A stretch of DNA of 64,000 nt from Zingiber officinale (Eukaryota > Streptophyta > Magnoliopsida > Zingiberales > Zingiberaceae), in NCBI RefSeq assembly GCF_018446385.1, contig NC_055989.1, positions 131,281,004 to 131,345,003 on the forward strand, given 5' to 3'. Shown one piece after another: positions 46,201-58,283 of the stretch. How positions within the stretch are numbered: position 1 is the first letter of the stretch; every line of letters begins with the position of its first letter. A model generated the notes under the pieces. That model made no database searches. It was not told the DNA's origin and saw only the letters and a list, made by a program, of their open reading frames with translations. The position numbers were made by a program, and so were the translations under genes.

Positions 46201-47280
46201 ATCCCTTGGAGCTTGGTTGGTGTTTTATTCTTCGTCCTTGGTGAAGCTTCTTTCTTTATGGCCGAACCTAGCTAGGAGGAGAAGAAGGTGGTTGGTGGTT
46301 TCTCATCTCGGAAGATCGTTGCCCACACAACGTCCGAGGTTAGAAGAGGAATACGGTAGAAGATCAAGAGGTTTTTCTACAAGGTATAACTAGTAATTTT
46401 TCTTTCAGCATCATGCTAGTTATTTATAGAAATAATACCAAATACAAGAGACTTACGTTCTAGAATTTCGAATATGTTTTTCGATGTTGTGTTCTTTTGT
46501 TTTTTCTTTTCCTTGTGATTTGATTGTTCTTTTTGGTTAACCTAAAGTTATTTTAGGAAATTAAATATTAGATTTCTATAAAAGGTTTTGTCTAGTCGGT
46601 GGTGGTTGCTCCCATATCCAAGAAGGTCGTGTGCCTCGCCACGTCAGTACTGGGAACCAATTATGGAAATTAATATTTAATGGAATTAATAACTTAAGGT
46701 GATTTGGGTCGAACGTGTTAAGTTCCGCAGGAGATCCAAGTCAAAACCTAAAAGAACAAATAGATTAAGTTTTGGATCAAACGTGTTAAGTTCCGCAGGC
46801 GATCCAAAATTTAATTTAAAAGAACACATGGTAGCTAGGAAAAGGTTCAGACCTTTGTACAAAATTTTTGTACAGTGGAACCTCTAGGTTTTCCGAGTAG
46901 CAACCAACACTTATCTCCACCAGGTGTCCGATCAACCTTGATCCATCTGGATTTCCCGTGCCAAGTATCCGGTCACTCCCTTTAACCTACTTGGGCTTCC
47001 CACCAGATGTTTGGTCAACCTTAACCCATCTGGTTTTCCTGTGCCTGGCTTCACTCACCAGGACTTCCCAACTGCCTGGCTTCACTCACCAGGACTTTAA
47101 CCTAGCTTCACTCACTAGAATTTTCCAGTCAAGTATCCAGTCAACCTTGACCTACTTGACTCTTCTTGTCTTGTCTCCATGTATTGTCAAACATCGAAAC
47201 TCAAACATCAAGACTCGAGCTTGACTCAACTCAAGCTCAATCAACCAGGTCAACCTTGACCTAGGGAATATTGCACCAAC
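43292..47280 (-). mobile_element. 5' LTR of the gag-only element, split by a solo LTR
   Basis: Runs from TGTTGGGACCAATTATG to GGGAATATTGCACCAAC, about 1.38 kb without the insertion at 44308-46909. CTAGAGGGGGGTGAATAGC lies at about 43311. A minus-strand TATA-like GGATAAAGTC lies at about 43775. Upstream at 43805-44100 are dense ATCGAT palindromes, including a perfect 28-bp palindrome at 43892-43919 with half-site CCTGGATCGATCGG. Same family as 27000-31161 and 49610-51320. Confidence 0.5.
44308..46909 (+). mobile_element. Solo LTR, Copia family, copy B
   Basis: 2602 bp, TGTTATAGTG...CCAACA, with perfect duplication CTTAT (44303-44307, 46910-46914). Homologous to copies A and C. Plus-strand TATA box AATATAAAAG at about 45825; GGCCGGCC-type sites at about 45300-45365 upstream. 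Two copies of GTGTTAAGTTCCGCAGG lie near its 3' end. The open frames inside (for example 45853-46275) are low-complexity leader sequence. Confidence 0.5.
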
Positions 47281-50200
47281 TATCAAGTCAAGATAAGAAG
47301 GGAAGGTATCCCTAAAAGTAATCTTGAAAAGACTAGTGTGACTAAGGCTTCTAAGAAGCATAAGAAAGTTACTAAGAAGGTCACAAGGGAAGTTATCCCT
47401 AGAGTTGATCGTGAGGAGTTTAGTGTGACTAAGGCTTCTAAGTAGCCTAAGAAGATTATTAGGAAGGTATAAAGGGAAGTTATCCATAATAAGTACCTAG
47501 AGAACCCAAGGAGCACCAATATATTTTGGGTTCCTTTGAGTGTGTTCTCTACACTCTAGATGGGTTTAGACAGTGTCAACTATAATTGAAAGGATAGTTA
47601 ACTCAACCTTGGTGAAGTTGACACTTTAGGGCATTTTCAAGATATTGCTACACCTTGAACATGAAGGTTTAAAGTTTACTCTTTAAAAAAAATAAAATGT
47701 GTCAAAATTTAAAGATTTGAACCTAATTAAATTGACACAATTAGGATAGAAGTCAAATAAATGTCAAGTTGGGATTTTGATAATTTCTTTGGAAGATAAG
47801 GGCAACTTTAACTTTATTTTTAAATTTAGTGATTAGTTAGTGACACTTAGATAGAGAATCTAGGTATTTTATCTATGATAAATTTCTATTATTGTGTACC
47901 CTATCATATGTCATGACATCATTGTGTTTGCATTCATATGTTTATGAAAAATATCATATGTCATGTCATACATGCATCATTTAGCCATGGTAATTTTTCT
48001 TTTGAAAAATACTCATTTGATGTATGTTATAATCATTTTCATGCATTATTTTAAATTTCATTATAATTAATGACAATGACATCAATTGACATCCTAGGTT
48101 GGATGATGAAAGTTTAAATGCTTAGTTAAATATACATGACACCTTAATTTTAGTGAAAACCTATTGTACATCTTACAAGAACTATAGATTTGACTTGTAT
48201 GTGTTTTTGAGACACATTGGATACAAGTGAGATGTCAGGAGGATGAACAAAATTCAAAGAGTTGATTTAGTGCATCTTTTTGAGTTTAAGTTTCATCTTA
48301 ACAATAGATTATGAGAAGTCCAATCATTAGGAAAGCTAGTGTACAAGTCATATGAATTTATCCCAAGAAATATGGTTGAAAATTTATTTTGAAAAACATT
48401 CCAAAATCACTTTGGAAAACCTTGGTGAAGTCCATCTTTTGATAGGAATCACTGTTGATTAATTAAATATAAAATAGAGTAAAACATTAAAGTTTTTTTT
48501 TAATAGTTTCTAATTTTGTGTCAATCTTTGAAAATGAGAGTTATTTTCATAGAAAATTATTTTTCCCTGATAGTATATGACATAAATAATGCCTACATAA
48601 AATTTCATGTTTTTTAGAAAAATATAGAATTATTTAGGAATTAAATTAAAAAAATCAGAAAGGTCAATCAATCAAGCAATTGATTCACCTAGGCGTGATT
48701 CAATTGCTCAATCGATTAAAGGTCATTTCCACGAGCACGGAAGTTCGTGGAATCAATCAAGTGATCAATTAAGAAGCCCTTGAATCAATCAGCTGATCAA
48801 TTAAGGTGGTTGTAATTAATTGAATCCCAACTTCAATTGATTCAGGAAGGCTTTAATCGATTGGTAGCTGAAACCAATCGATTGAAAATATTGATTTTGG
48901 TTGAAATAGTATGATTTCAGTCCATTAAGCCTCGTTCAGTTGTGTTAACCATCCCTAACCCTAAGAAATACATTTATAAGTATTCAAGAGCAGTTTTCTT
49001 GATGATAACAAAAAAGTAATGGTTAAAGAATACTAACTCAGAGTTTAGGAGGAGGTTTAGTTTTAAAGTTAAATTTAGATCCTCAAAACTTCAAATTTTA
49101 GATTTCCTAAAGATTTAGGAATTTTAAGTCATTGTCGGTACAATGATAGAAGTTTGGTGCATGTTTTAAGAGGGAGTTCTTCCTTAACGACATGATTTTA
49201 TTTTATTTTTGGGATAAGAAAACAATGAAAGGTTGAGAACCTTCATTATTTTGAATGCTTAAGGATGAACATTGGAAACAATGAGATTGAAAAACTTCAT
49301 TGTAGATGTATGAGTGCTCTAGGGTGAGCATACAATATATGCTCAAGGGTTAGCATAGGCTCAAGGTTGAGCATGCGATATATACTCAAGGATGAGTATA
49401 GGACACAATAAAAGGTATGAGAATTTCATTGCGTTCCTTTGACAAAATTGACTCGGGGATGAGTTTTTGATATGTCTCAAAGGGGGAGAAAATTTGGGGT
49501 TTAAGTTAAAAACCTACATTCATGCTTCAAGCATGAGATGAAGTTAGAGTTTGGCTAATATGGGTTAGCCTAACATAAACATATTGTCAAACATCAAAAA
49601 GGGAGAAATTGTTGGTGCAATCGTTCCCCAGGTCAAGGTTGGCCAATTTGACTAAGCTCGAGTAGAGTCGAGTTTCAGTTTTGATGTTTGGACAATATGT
49701 TGTGGACAATATGTTATTGGACAATATATGAGAATGGTCAAGTAGGTTAAGGAAAATTGGTACTTGACTATTAAAGTCTTTACTGGAGGTTAGGCAAGGC
49801 AAGTTCTAACTCAAGGATTAGGCAAATGAAAAGTCCAAGTGGGTCAGGGAGAACTGCACATTGGCAAGGAAAGTCCAAGTGGGTTAAGGAGGACCGCACG
49901 TTGATAAGGAAAGTCTTAACTGCAGTTAGATAAAAAAAATCCAAATGGGTCAAGGAGAACCATATATTGGCAGGAAAAGTCCTAACTGTGGTTAAATAAA
50001 GGAAAGTCCAAGTGGTTCAAATAGAACCACGCGTTGGAAAAGAAAATCTAAGTGGGTCAAGGAGGACCGCACATTGGCAAAGAAATTCCAAGTGGGTCAA
50101 GGAGAACCGCACATTGGCAAGGAAATTTCTAACCATGATTTGATAAGCAAAGTTCAAGTGGATCAAGGAGAATCGTACGTTGGCAAAGGAAAGCCCCAAT

Positions 50201-51320
50201 TGCGGTTGGGCAAGAGGAAACTCCAAGTGGGTCAAGGAGAACCGTACTTGATGATCGAAAGTCCAACAAGAAGTTGGCAAAGTTTAAGTAGATCAAAAGG
50301 TTGACTGAACACTTGGTGGAGAAGCCCCAACAAATCACGATTAATTGGAGGTTGGGCCAGGAATTTGGGTTAAGCAAGTTAGGGTTGGATAATCGATCAA
50401 GTAATCGATTGAGAGTTATGCCAATTGATCAGCGGATCGATTGACCGCACTTCTCCGCGATGTAGAGGTGTTCTCAATCGATCCACTGATCGATTGAGAG
50501 TTGCGCTAATCAATCAGTGGATCAATTGGGCACATTTTCTTCACGACACACAGAAGCGTGGTGAATCAATCAAGTGATCGATTCACCTTGATTGGATAAT
50601 TGATTGGGAAAAACTTGCAACAAACAGAGAGCTTCTGGATCCATCGACTGATCGATTGAGTTGCGCCCAATCAATCAGGTGATCGATTGGGCACGTTTTT
50701 ATCGTAAAGCACAACATCTTCCTCGTGAGAGCAGGATCAATTGGGTGATTGATCAAGAGGAGCTTAATTGATCGGGTGATCAATTGGGAGGTGAAAAAAA
50801 GAGCAAGGTTTGGACGGCTAGATGTGTTCGGATCTCATGTGGCAATCAATTGGGAGTAAGGTCAATCGATTGGAAACCTTAGATCATGAGGTATAAAGTC
50901 GTTTGTGAAGATTCAAATGCAACTCTTCTTTCTTTAATTCCTTTTGGCCAGTTTTTGAAGGTTCTTGGAGCAAAGTGCTATTGCATTTCCAGGCATCAAG
51001 AGGCGATCCATAGCAATAAGAGATCAAGAGCAAAGGTCTTTCATTGTTGTATATGTTTCCTTGTTCTTATTGTATTTCTTGTTATATCTCGTATTTGCTT
51101 GTGTATTTACTTGTACGAGGCATCTCCGCCTCCCAGAAGGAAGATTTCATAGTATACTATGAGTGAGGAGAGTGAACCCTTGAATTAGTCACTTTAAGGA
51201 GGTGGATACCAAGTAAAATCAAGAATGTTAGCGTTTGCTTCGAGTTTCTACTACAACTCATCATCAAAGAAGTAATTGGAGTTTATCAATCCCCTCTAGC
51301 TCACCGGAGTGTCCTAACTA
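47281..51320 (+). mobile_element. Truncated plus-strand gag-only element with 3' LTR
   Basis: Starts abruptly inside gag. At about 47395-47530 the plus strand reads GSYPRVDREEFSVTKASK then, after stops, YLENPRSTNIFWVPLSVFST, the C-terminus of the 580-residue gag. A non-coding interior follows with AATCGATT/TGATCAATT palindromes at about 48660-48890. A polypurine tract (ATCAAAAAGGGAGAAAT) precedes the 3' LTR at 49610. The 5' half, primer site and 5' LTR are missing. Its left end abuts the opposite-strand LTR at 47280. Confidence 0.5.
49610..51320 (+). repeat. 3' LTR of the plus-strand gag-only element
   Basis: Starts TGTTGGTGCAATCG. It holds a tandem block around AGTGGGTCAAGGAGAACCGC (49840-50260), then ATCGATC/GATCGATT palindromes (50388-50880), then a TATA box GTATAAAG at 50891-50898, and ends near CCCCTCTAGCTCACC (51290-51305). 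The end is diverged, so the right boundary is approximate. Confidence 0.5.
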
Positions 51321-51764
51321 GATGAATTGCTCACTTGAAGGTAAATTAGAATGAAACTCATCACATTCACATTGCCATCAAACTTATCTCCACAACCCTA
51401 TCTTAAATGCAATTTTTTTCTCTCTCTAAAACATAAATTTTCTCTTCTACATTTGTTTTTCAAAAAAAAAAAAAAACATGATGAGAAATAGATTTAATCA
51501 GGGACAGACTACTCTAATAATTATTATGCTTTACAAAGTTAACTTCTATACTTAAGGTTTTTATGGCAATGGGGTTGCAATGTTGGTTTGCTAGATTTTT
51601 GGAATTTACACTCTTTGATTGTGAGAAACATGAAGAATAACTGTAATTTTTATGCATGTAAATCAGTTGTCAAATTCAATTTGTGACTTTCCATATTTTA
51701 TCAGGGGAAGTTTTCTGCTATTTAATAATAGTATTCCTGTTGTGATTCTATGCTCTATTGTTTG
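51321..51764. other. Host DNA left of the Tat composite
   Basis: AT-rich, no gene recognised. Together with sequence from 62404 it formed one stretch before insertion, as shown by GTTTG at 51760-51764 and 62404-62408. It may belong to the CACTA element whose end is near 63741. Confidence 0.5.
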
Positions 51765-52494
51765 TGATTCCATGGTAAGGACGGGGGACCTTCGTGAGAG
51801 GGAGGTCAACGACACGTGGAGGTCAATGGTCAAGAGAGTCAACCCCAAGGTCGTGCCGAGCGGACAGAGGTCATGCCGAGAGGAGTGACGGGCCGACCGA
51901 GCATCCGCCTGACTGGACAGCCGACCAGGGGTCTCCCGAACCGGACGAAAGACAGATCGACCAGGGGTCGGGTTTCCGATGCTCAAGGTAAAAGAGTCTA
52001 TGGGCCGGGCGGACAGGCCGCTTGGCCGAGCCACAGGACAATAATGCGCAATTCCATCCAAGCACATGAGCAGGGCTTCCCCGCCCGGGCCGAGGTATGC
52101 GCATCCCTGGAGGTCATGAGCGCCGAGCGACTGGTCCGCTCGGCCCGGGAACAGGTAAGAGCGCAAGGAGACAAAAAGGACAGCTGGTAACTTCATCCTC
52201 GAGACACCTGCCACCGACAAATAGCATGGTTGGCGGCCAGAGCGGACAGAGTATCGTATAGTGGAAGTTTCCACCGTCACATCCGGGATATGCTCGGATG
52301 ATTGCGGAATGGCGTCAGGCATGCTTTTCTGACACAATATTACTGAGGTATGTTTGGGGAAGCATGCATGCATCGAGAAGCATGCCCGCGCCTCCCCGGG
52401 GTCCTATATAAGGACCCCCAGATTTCGACGGAGGTATGCGATTCTTATCACTGTAGCCACAGTAGCGTTGCCTTGCTCTTCTTTTTCTTCACTG
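51765..52494 (+). repeat. 5' LTR of the Tat composite (3' end lost)
   Basis: Starts TGATTCCATGGTAAGG and matches the 3' LTR up to TTCTTCACTG at 52494. A CCTTGCTCTTCTTT word there is repeated 24 bp apart and homology ends. The TATA box lies at about 52405-52411 between complementary arms GGGGTCCT and AGGACCCC. Confidence 0.5.
52398..52418 (+). promoter_or_regulatory. TATA box inside a perfect hairpin
   Basis: Eight-base arms GGGGTCCT and AGGACCCC flank ATATA, so the LTR TATA box (CTATATAAGG) is the loop and stem of an inverted repeat. The same is found in the 3' LTR at 62159-62179. Confidence 0.5.
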
Positions 52495-52508
52495 CCTTGC
52501 TCTTCTTT

Positions 52509-55265
52509 ACATACTAAGTTTAGAAAGAACCTGATTTCAGTTTCTAAACTATTATAGAATAGATATTGTGTCTATTTTGATAACAAAGTTGTTATCAAGA
52601 AAAATAGGGAAGTTATCTATTCTGGTATGTTGGTAGACAATTTATAATCCAATAACTCCCACGATGCAACAAATGGAAATTAGTAACACATCTTCTAACT
52701 TTAAGAGAAAGCAACCTTTAGAAATGAACCAGTTATATCTTTGGCATCTAAGGCTAGGTTATATTAACTTGAGTAGGATTCATTGGTAGCTGATGAACTT
52801 TTGGGTTCATTGGTAGTGGAAATCTTTCCAACCTGTGAGTTTTACTTGGAAGGAAAAATAACCAAGAAGCTTTTAAGTCTAAGGGATTTGGAGCCAAAGA
52901 TATATAGGAATAGGTTCATTCTGATTTGTGAAGACTTTTGACTATCCAGGCAAGAGGTTGTTTCAAATATTTTGTCTATAGACAACTATTTGACATATGG
53001 ATACATTTACTTGATGTGCCGCAAGTCTAAGTGCTTTGATTAGTTCAAAGAGTACTAGGCTGATGTGGAAAAACGACAAAGTAAAAGTATCAAGACACTA
53101 TGGTGAGATCGTAGTGAGTACCTCTTGGGAGAATTTAGGAGTTACTTATCAGAAGTAGGGATTCAATCCCAACTAACTGCACCTGGTACACCCCTACAGA
53201 ATGGTGTAGTAGAAAGAAGGTATAAAACTCTTATAGAAATAAGTAGATTGATGATGAATTACCAAATTCGTTTTAAGGATATACACTAAAAACAGAAGTG
53301 TACATAATACCTTCCAAAGTCAGAACTCTCTACTCATATAGAATTGCTGAATAGACGTAAGCCTATTTTGAAGCATATTCGGATTCGGGTAGTCCAGCAC
53401 ATATGCTGAAGAGAGACAATGATAAGTTGGATAGGAATTCACTTGTTTGTGGGTTATCCTAGAGAAATGAAAGTAGGTTTGTAGTCTTTAAAATCAGAAG
53501 GTCATTGTTAGCATCAATGATCGATTTTTAGAAAAGGACTATGTAATAAACCTCGTGCCCATAAGAAAATTTGTTTTTAAGGAAATAATAAAAGACATGT
53601 CTAATCTAGTACCAACTGTACAAGATGAGATACCACAAGGAAACTGCAACACGTATCACAAATAATACACAATTGCAGAAAGTGCCTCGTCGTAGTGGGA
53701 GGGTTGTTAGGCAACCTAAAAAGATTCATGTTTTGGGAGAGTTTTTGGACTCGATCCCTGGAGGACATGAACCTGATCTCCGGACATATGACGAAGTACT
53801 CCAAGATAATAATGCAGCATCTTAGCAAAAAGTAATGAATAACAGAATGAATTCTAATAAAATCTGGAAGCTTGTAGAACCACCAAATGGTGTAAAAGCC
53901 TTTGGGTATAAAAAGGTCTATAATAGGAAAAGAGGGATAGACAGGAAGGTAGAAACTTTCAAAGCAAGGCTTGATGAAAAAGGAAACTTTTTCATTGGTA
54001 GTCATGCTTAAATATATATGGATTCTTTTATCTATTTGGCAAGTGGATGTCAAGACAGCATTCCTTAATGGAAGTCTTGAAGAAAGCATCCATATAAAGC
54101 AACCAGAAGGGTTCATTGCAAAGGGCTAAGAGCATCTTGTGTGCAAGCTCAATCAGTCTATGGATTGAGACAAAGCTTCAAAGGTCTTGGAACATCCTGT
54201 TTATCAAAGTTATCGAGACCTATGGATTTATTTAGTAACCGGATAAGTCTTGTGTATACAAAAGGTGTAATGGAAACGTGGTGGTATTTCTTGTACTATA
54301 CGTAGATTACATTTTTGATAGTTGGAAACAATATCAAGGTGTTATCGGAAGTAAGGGTATGGTTGTCCAAACAATTCGTTATAAAGGACTTAGGAAAATA
54401 AGCACATATTCTTGGGAACAAGGTTCGCAAGAAAAGATTGTTGTGCTTATCTCAAGCTTTATATAACAAGCTCGTTTTAGCATGCAAAACTCCAAGAAAG
54501 GTTTTCTACCTTTTAAGCATGGAGTGTCTTTATCTAAAGAGATGTCTCCGATGACATCAAAGGAGATTGAGGACATGTAGGCAGTTCTTTATGCTTCGAA
54601 AGTTAGACAGCCTAATGTATGCTATACACGAGATCATAAATCTGTTTTGCCAAGGGCATAGTTAACAGATATCAAAGTAACCCTAGACAAGGACATTGGA
54701 CTGCAGTAAAGCATATATTAAAGTACCTTAGAGACACTAGAGATTATATGCCAGCTTACAAGGCAGTTAATTTGGTCCCTGTGGGTTGCACGAATTTTGA
54801 CTTCCAATCAGATAGGGACAATAATAAGTCAATCTCGGGGTTTTGTGTTTACTTTAGGAGGAAAAGTCATAACTATGGAAGAGTGATAAGCATAGGTGTT
54901 TTTCTGGACTCCACCATAGAAGCTGAGTATATGGCAAGCCTCTGAGGTAGCCATAAAATCTAAATGACTCAATAACCTCAAGATGGATTTAGATATGATT
55001 TCTGGTTTGTCCAAAGATTATTACCTAGAAGAAACCATAAGTCTATAAGGCAAGTAAACGCAATAGAGCGCAAGTACCACCCAATACGAGAAATCGTATA
55101 AACGAGAAGAAGTTGTTGCTGCCTAGATTGCATCAAGTGATAACCTAGAAGATTCTTTCACTAAAACCCTTAAGGCAAGAGCTTTTGATGGGCATGTTGA
55201 AGGTTTGGGAATCAGATGTATGGCAGCAGATATAGCAGCTTAGTCTTTTAGTATAAGTGGGAGAT
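52509..55265 (+). pseudogene. Copia pol fragment
   Basis: Decayed Copia coding sequence in order. GAG-pre-integrase is at about 52735 (LYLWHLRLGYINLSRIHW). The integrase tail is at about 53130-53290 (LTAPGTPLQNGVVERRYKTL). Reverse transcriptase pieces are at 53830-54470 (FGYKKVYNRKRG, VVFLVLYVDYIF with one Asp of the catalytic YVDD pair replaced by Tyr). RNase H is at 54720-54945 (SISGFCVYFRRK, DSTIEAEYMASL). Stops and frameshifts are frequent, and gag and protease are absent. It ends at a polypurine tract (AGTATAAGTGGGAGAT) against the LTR at 55266. Probably an Angela/Tork-like lineage, judged by LTR size only. Confidence 0.5.
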
Positions 55266-57665
55266 TGTTAGGATGTATACTAAAAGCCTAGTTTTTGGTA
55301 TAAACATTTATCTAGAAATAAGAATCACATTGGTCAAATGTCTACATTTGTGATAAATGTAGTTGTTCAATTAATTTATATTGTAGATAACATGGTGTGT
55401 GGTGTCACACACAGAAGATCATGTTATCAGTACCTTATAAATTATAAACAGTAGCTCATGACCAAAATGGAAAGGAACAAACCATTGGAAGGTCGTAGTG
55501 TAATTAGGAGTTAGTTTATCTTGACTATATAATTACACTAGTACACTTAGAGTGTATTGAGTAGGACCATTTGAGGTCGTTTCTTTTATACTGTCTTTAT
55601 AAAGGAACAAATACCTCAGTTATTATGGAAGTGTGTGCTCTTAATCCTAATATAATAACAAGAACATATATTTGATATTTATTTCTTTAATTTATCAATG
55701 GGTGAGATTTAGTTCGATGAATCAATAAGCTCGATAAGTTGGGAAATGATATTACTTATAGTGTGTGTTGTTGATTATAGAAGGAAACTGTGTCCTAGTA
55801 ATCTAGGTTGATAATGTCCCCAAGATGAGCTCATAAAGATTGTCATGTTAAACCCTGCAGGTGGACTTAGTCCGACATGACGATAAGGTTGAGTGGTACT
55901 ATTCTTGGATTAAGATATTAATTAAATGAGTTGTCAGTAACTCACTTAATTAGTGGGCATTCGACATCTTAAACACAGGGAGACTAACACACTCATAATA
56001 AGAAAGAGCTCAAAAATGTAATTTGGGATTGGTGCGGTAGTTCAATAATAGTTCTCTAGTGGAATGAATTATTATTGATAAAATTAAGTTGTGTGTTCGG
56101 GGCGAACACGGGATGCTTAATTTTATCGGGAGACCAAAACCAATTCCTCCTCTCGGTCCCTATCGTAGCCTCTTATTTATAGAGTACTATACCCACCTTC
56201 TATACCCACCTAAAGCGGCCGGCCAAGCTAACTTGGGAACCAAGCTAGGGCCGACCTAAGCATGGTTTAGGGTGGCCGGCCCTAGCTTGAACCCAAGCTA
56301 GAGGGGGCCGGCCACATTAAATTAAAAAAGAATTTTTATTTTTATTTTTATTATGTGGAAGATATAATTTATTACAGAGAATTAAAATTAAAATATCTCT
56401 CTTTAAAAGATCTACAAAAGATTAAAAGAAAGAGATTAGATCTCTTTCTTTATTTGTAGATTGGAAAGATATTTTATTTTTTCTCTTTGAAAATTATTCA
56501 CATGTAGAAAATTAAAATTATAGAAATTTCTTTTTATCAACCATGAAGGGATTTTAAAAGGAAATTTTATTTTTTTTAAATTTCCAAAGACAAATAAGGA
56601 AGTTTTAATTGTTGATTGAAACTCTCCTAATTTTTCTATTTGAGGTGGCCGGCCATGATTAGTTGATTAAGAAATTTTATTAAATTTTTCTTAATTAATT
56701 ATTGTCAAAGAAAGTTAAGAAAATTTTATTATAAATAAATTTCCTTATTTTCTAAAGCCAAGGAATATAAAAGAAGGGGTAGGGATGCCTTCATGGGATA
56801 CAACCTCTATTATTCTCCCTCTCCTATTCCTTGGTGTGGCCGGCCAACATCCTCTCCCTCTCTTCCTCTTTGTGGTGGCCAAAACTTCCCTCTGGCTTGG
56901 AGTTCTTGTGTTGGCCGGATACTACTTGGAGAAGAAGAAGAAGGAGAGAAAGCTTGCATCCCTTGGAGCTTGGTTGGTGTTTTTCTTCTTCCTTGGTGAA
57001 GCTCTTTTGTTTTGGCCGAACCTAGCTAGGAGGAGAAGAAGGTGATTGGTGGTTTCTCATCTTGGAAGATCGTTGCCCACACAACGTCCGAGGTTAGAAG
57101 AGGAATACGGTAGAAGATCAAGAGGTCTTTCTAGAAGGTATAACTAGTAATTTTTCCTTTCCGCATCATACTAGTTATTTATGGAAATAATACCAAATAC
57201 AAGAGGTTTACGATTCTAGAATTTTGAATATGTTTTTCGATGTTGTGTTCTTTTGTTTTTTCTTTTCCTTGTGATTTGATTGTTCCTTTCGGTTAACCTA
57301 AAGTTATTTTAGGAAATTAAATATTAGATTTCTATAAAAGGTTTTGTCTAGTCGGTGGTGGTTGCTCCCATATCCAAGAAGGCTATGTGCCTCGCCACGT
57401 CAGTACTGGGAACCAATTATGGAAATTAATATTTAATGGAATTAATAACTTAAGGTGACTTGGGTCGAACGTGTTAAGTTCCGCAGGAGATCCAAGTCAA
57501 AACCTAAAAGAACAAATAGATTAAGTTTTAGATCAAACGTGTTAAGTTCCGCAGGCGATTCAAAATTTAATTTAAAAGAACACATGGTAGCTAGGAAAAG
57601 GTTCAGACCTTTGTACAAAATTTTTGTACAGTGGAACCTCTAGGTTTTCCGAGTAGCAACCAACA
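55266..57665 (+). repeat. 3' LTR of the Copia fragment, copy C
   Basis: 2400 bp, TGTTAGGATGTATAC...CCAACA. Same family as solo LTRs A and B, here still joined to its pol. Contains GGCCGGCC sites (about 56215-56310 and 56648), a TATA box AATATAAAAG at about 56765 and the two GTTCCGCAGG repeats near the 3' end. Its right end directly abuts Tat interior at 57666. Confidence 0.5.
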
Positions 57666-57766
57666 ATTCCTCGGGCATCGCATGAGCGACCTCGACCATC
57701 CGCTCGGGAGGAGGAGAATAGAGGCAATGCGTCGAGGAGTGAGATCAACATCATCGCCGGAGGGCC

Positions 57767-58283
57767 GTCGAGCGGCGACGTTAAACTCTAGAGTCGAACC
57801 GGTGACTATAAACCCCCCGGCTCGAAGACCGTCAAGCGGCGACGTTAAACTCTAGAGTCGAACCGGCGACTACAAACCCCCCCGGCTCAAAGTCCGTCGA
57901 GCGGCGACGTTAAACTCTAGAGTCGAACCGGCGACTATAAACCCCCCGGTCGGAAGACAGTCGAGCGGCGACGTTAAACTCTAGAGTCAGACCGGCGACT
58001 ATAAACCCCCCGGCTTGAAGACCGTCGAGCGGCGACGTTAAACTCTAGAGTGGGATCGGCGACTATAAACCCCCCGGCTTGAAGACCGTCGCCGTCGAGC
58101 GGCGACGTTAAACTCTGGAGTCGAACCGGCGACTATAAACCCCCCGGCTTGAAGACCGTCGAGCGGCGACGTTAAACTCTAGAGTCGAACCGGCGACTAT
58201 AAACCCCCCGGTCGGAAGACCGTCGAGCGGCGACGTTAAACTCTAGAGTCGAACCGGCGACTATAAACCCCCCGGACGGGACA
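57767..58283 (+). repeat. Tandem array of a 64-bp unit
   Basis: About eight near-identical units beginning GTCGAGCGGCGACGTTAAAC, then TCTAGAGTCGAACCGGCGAC, then TATAAACCCCCCGG. Unit length is 64 bp with small length changes; one unit has an extra GCCGTC. The array is GC-rich and lies between the Copia LTR and the antisense ORF. Such arrays in 3' regions are known in Tat-lineage elements. Confidence 0.5.

Noticed and set aside
45853..46393. Open frames of 105-140 residues in solo LTR B (also in A and C)
   Set aside because: Low-complexity leader sequence in an LTR; frame not conserved between the three copies.
51663..52373. 236-residue minus frame, repeated at 61619-62134
   Set aside because: Lies within both copies of the Tat LTR, in GC-rich DNA, with no family likeness; a chance frame.
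57767..58283. CRISPR-like regular repeats
   Set aside because: The whole 64-bp unit repeats without unique spacers, and this is plant DNA; it is a tandem array.
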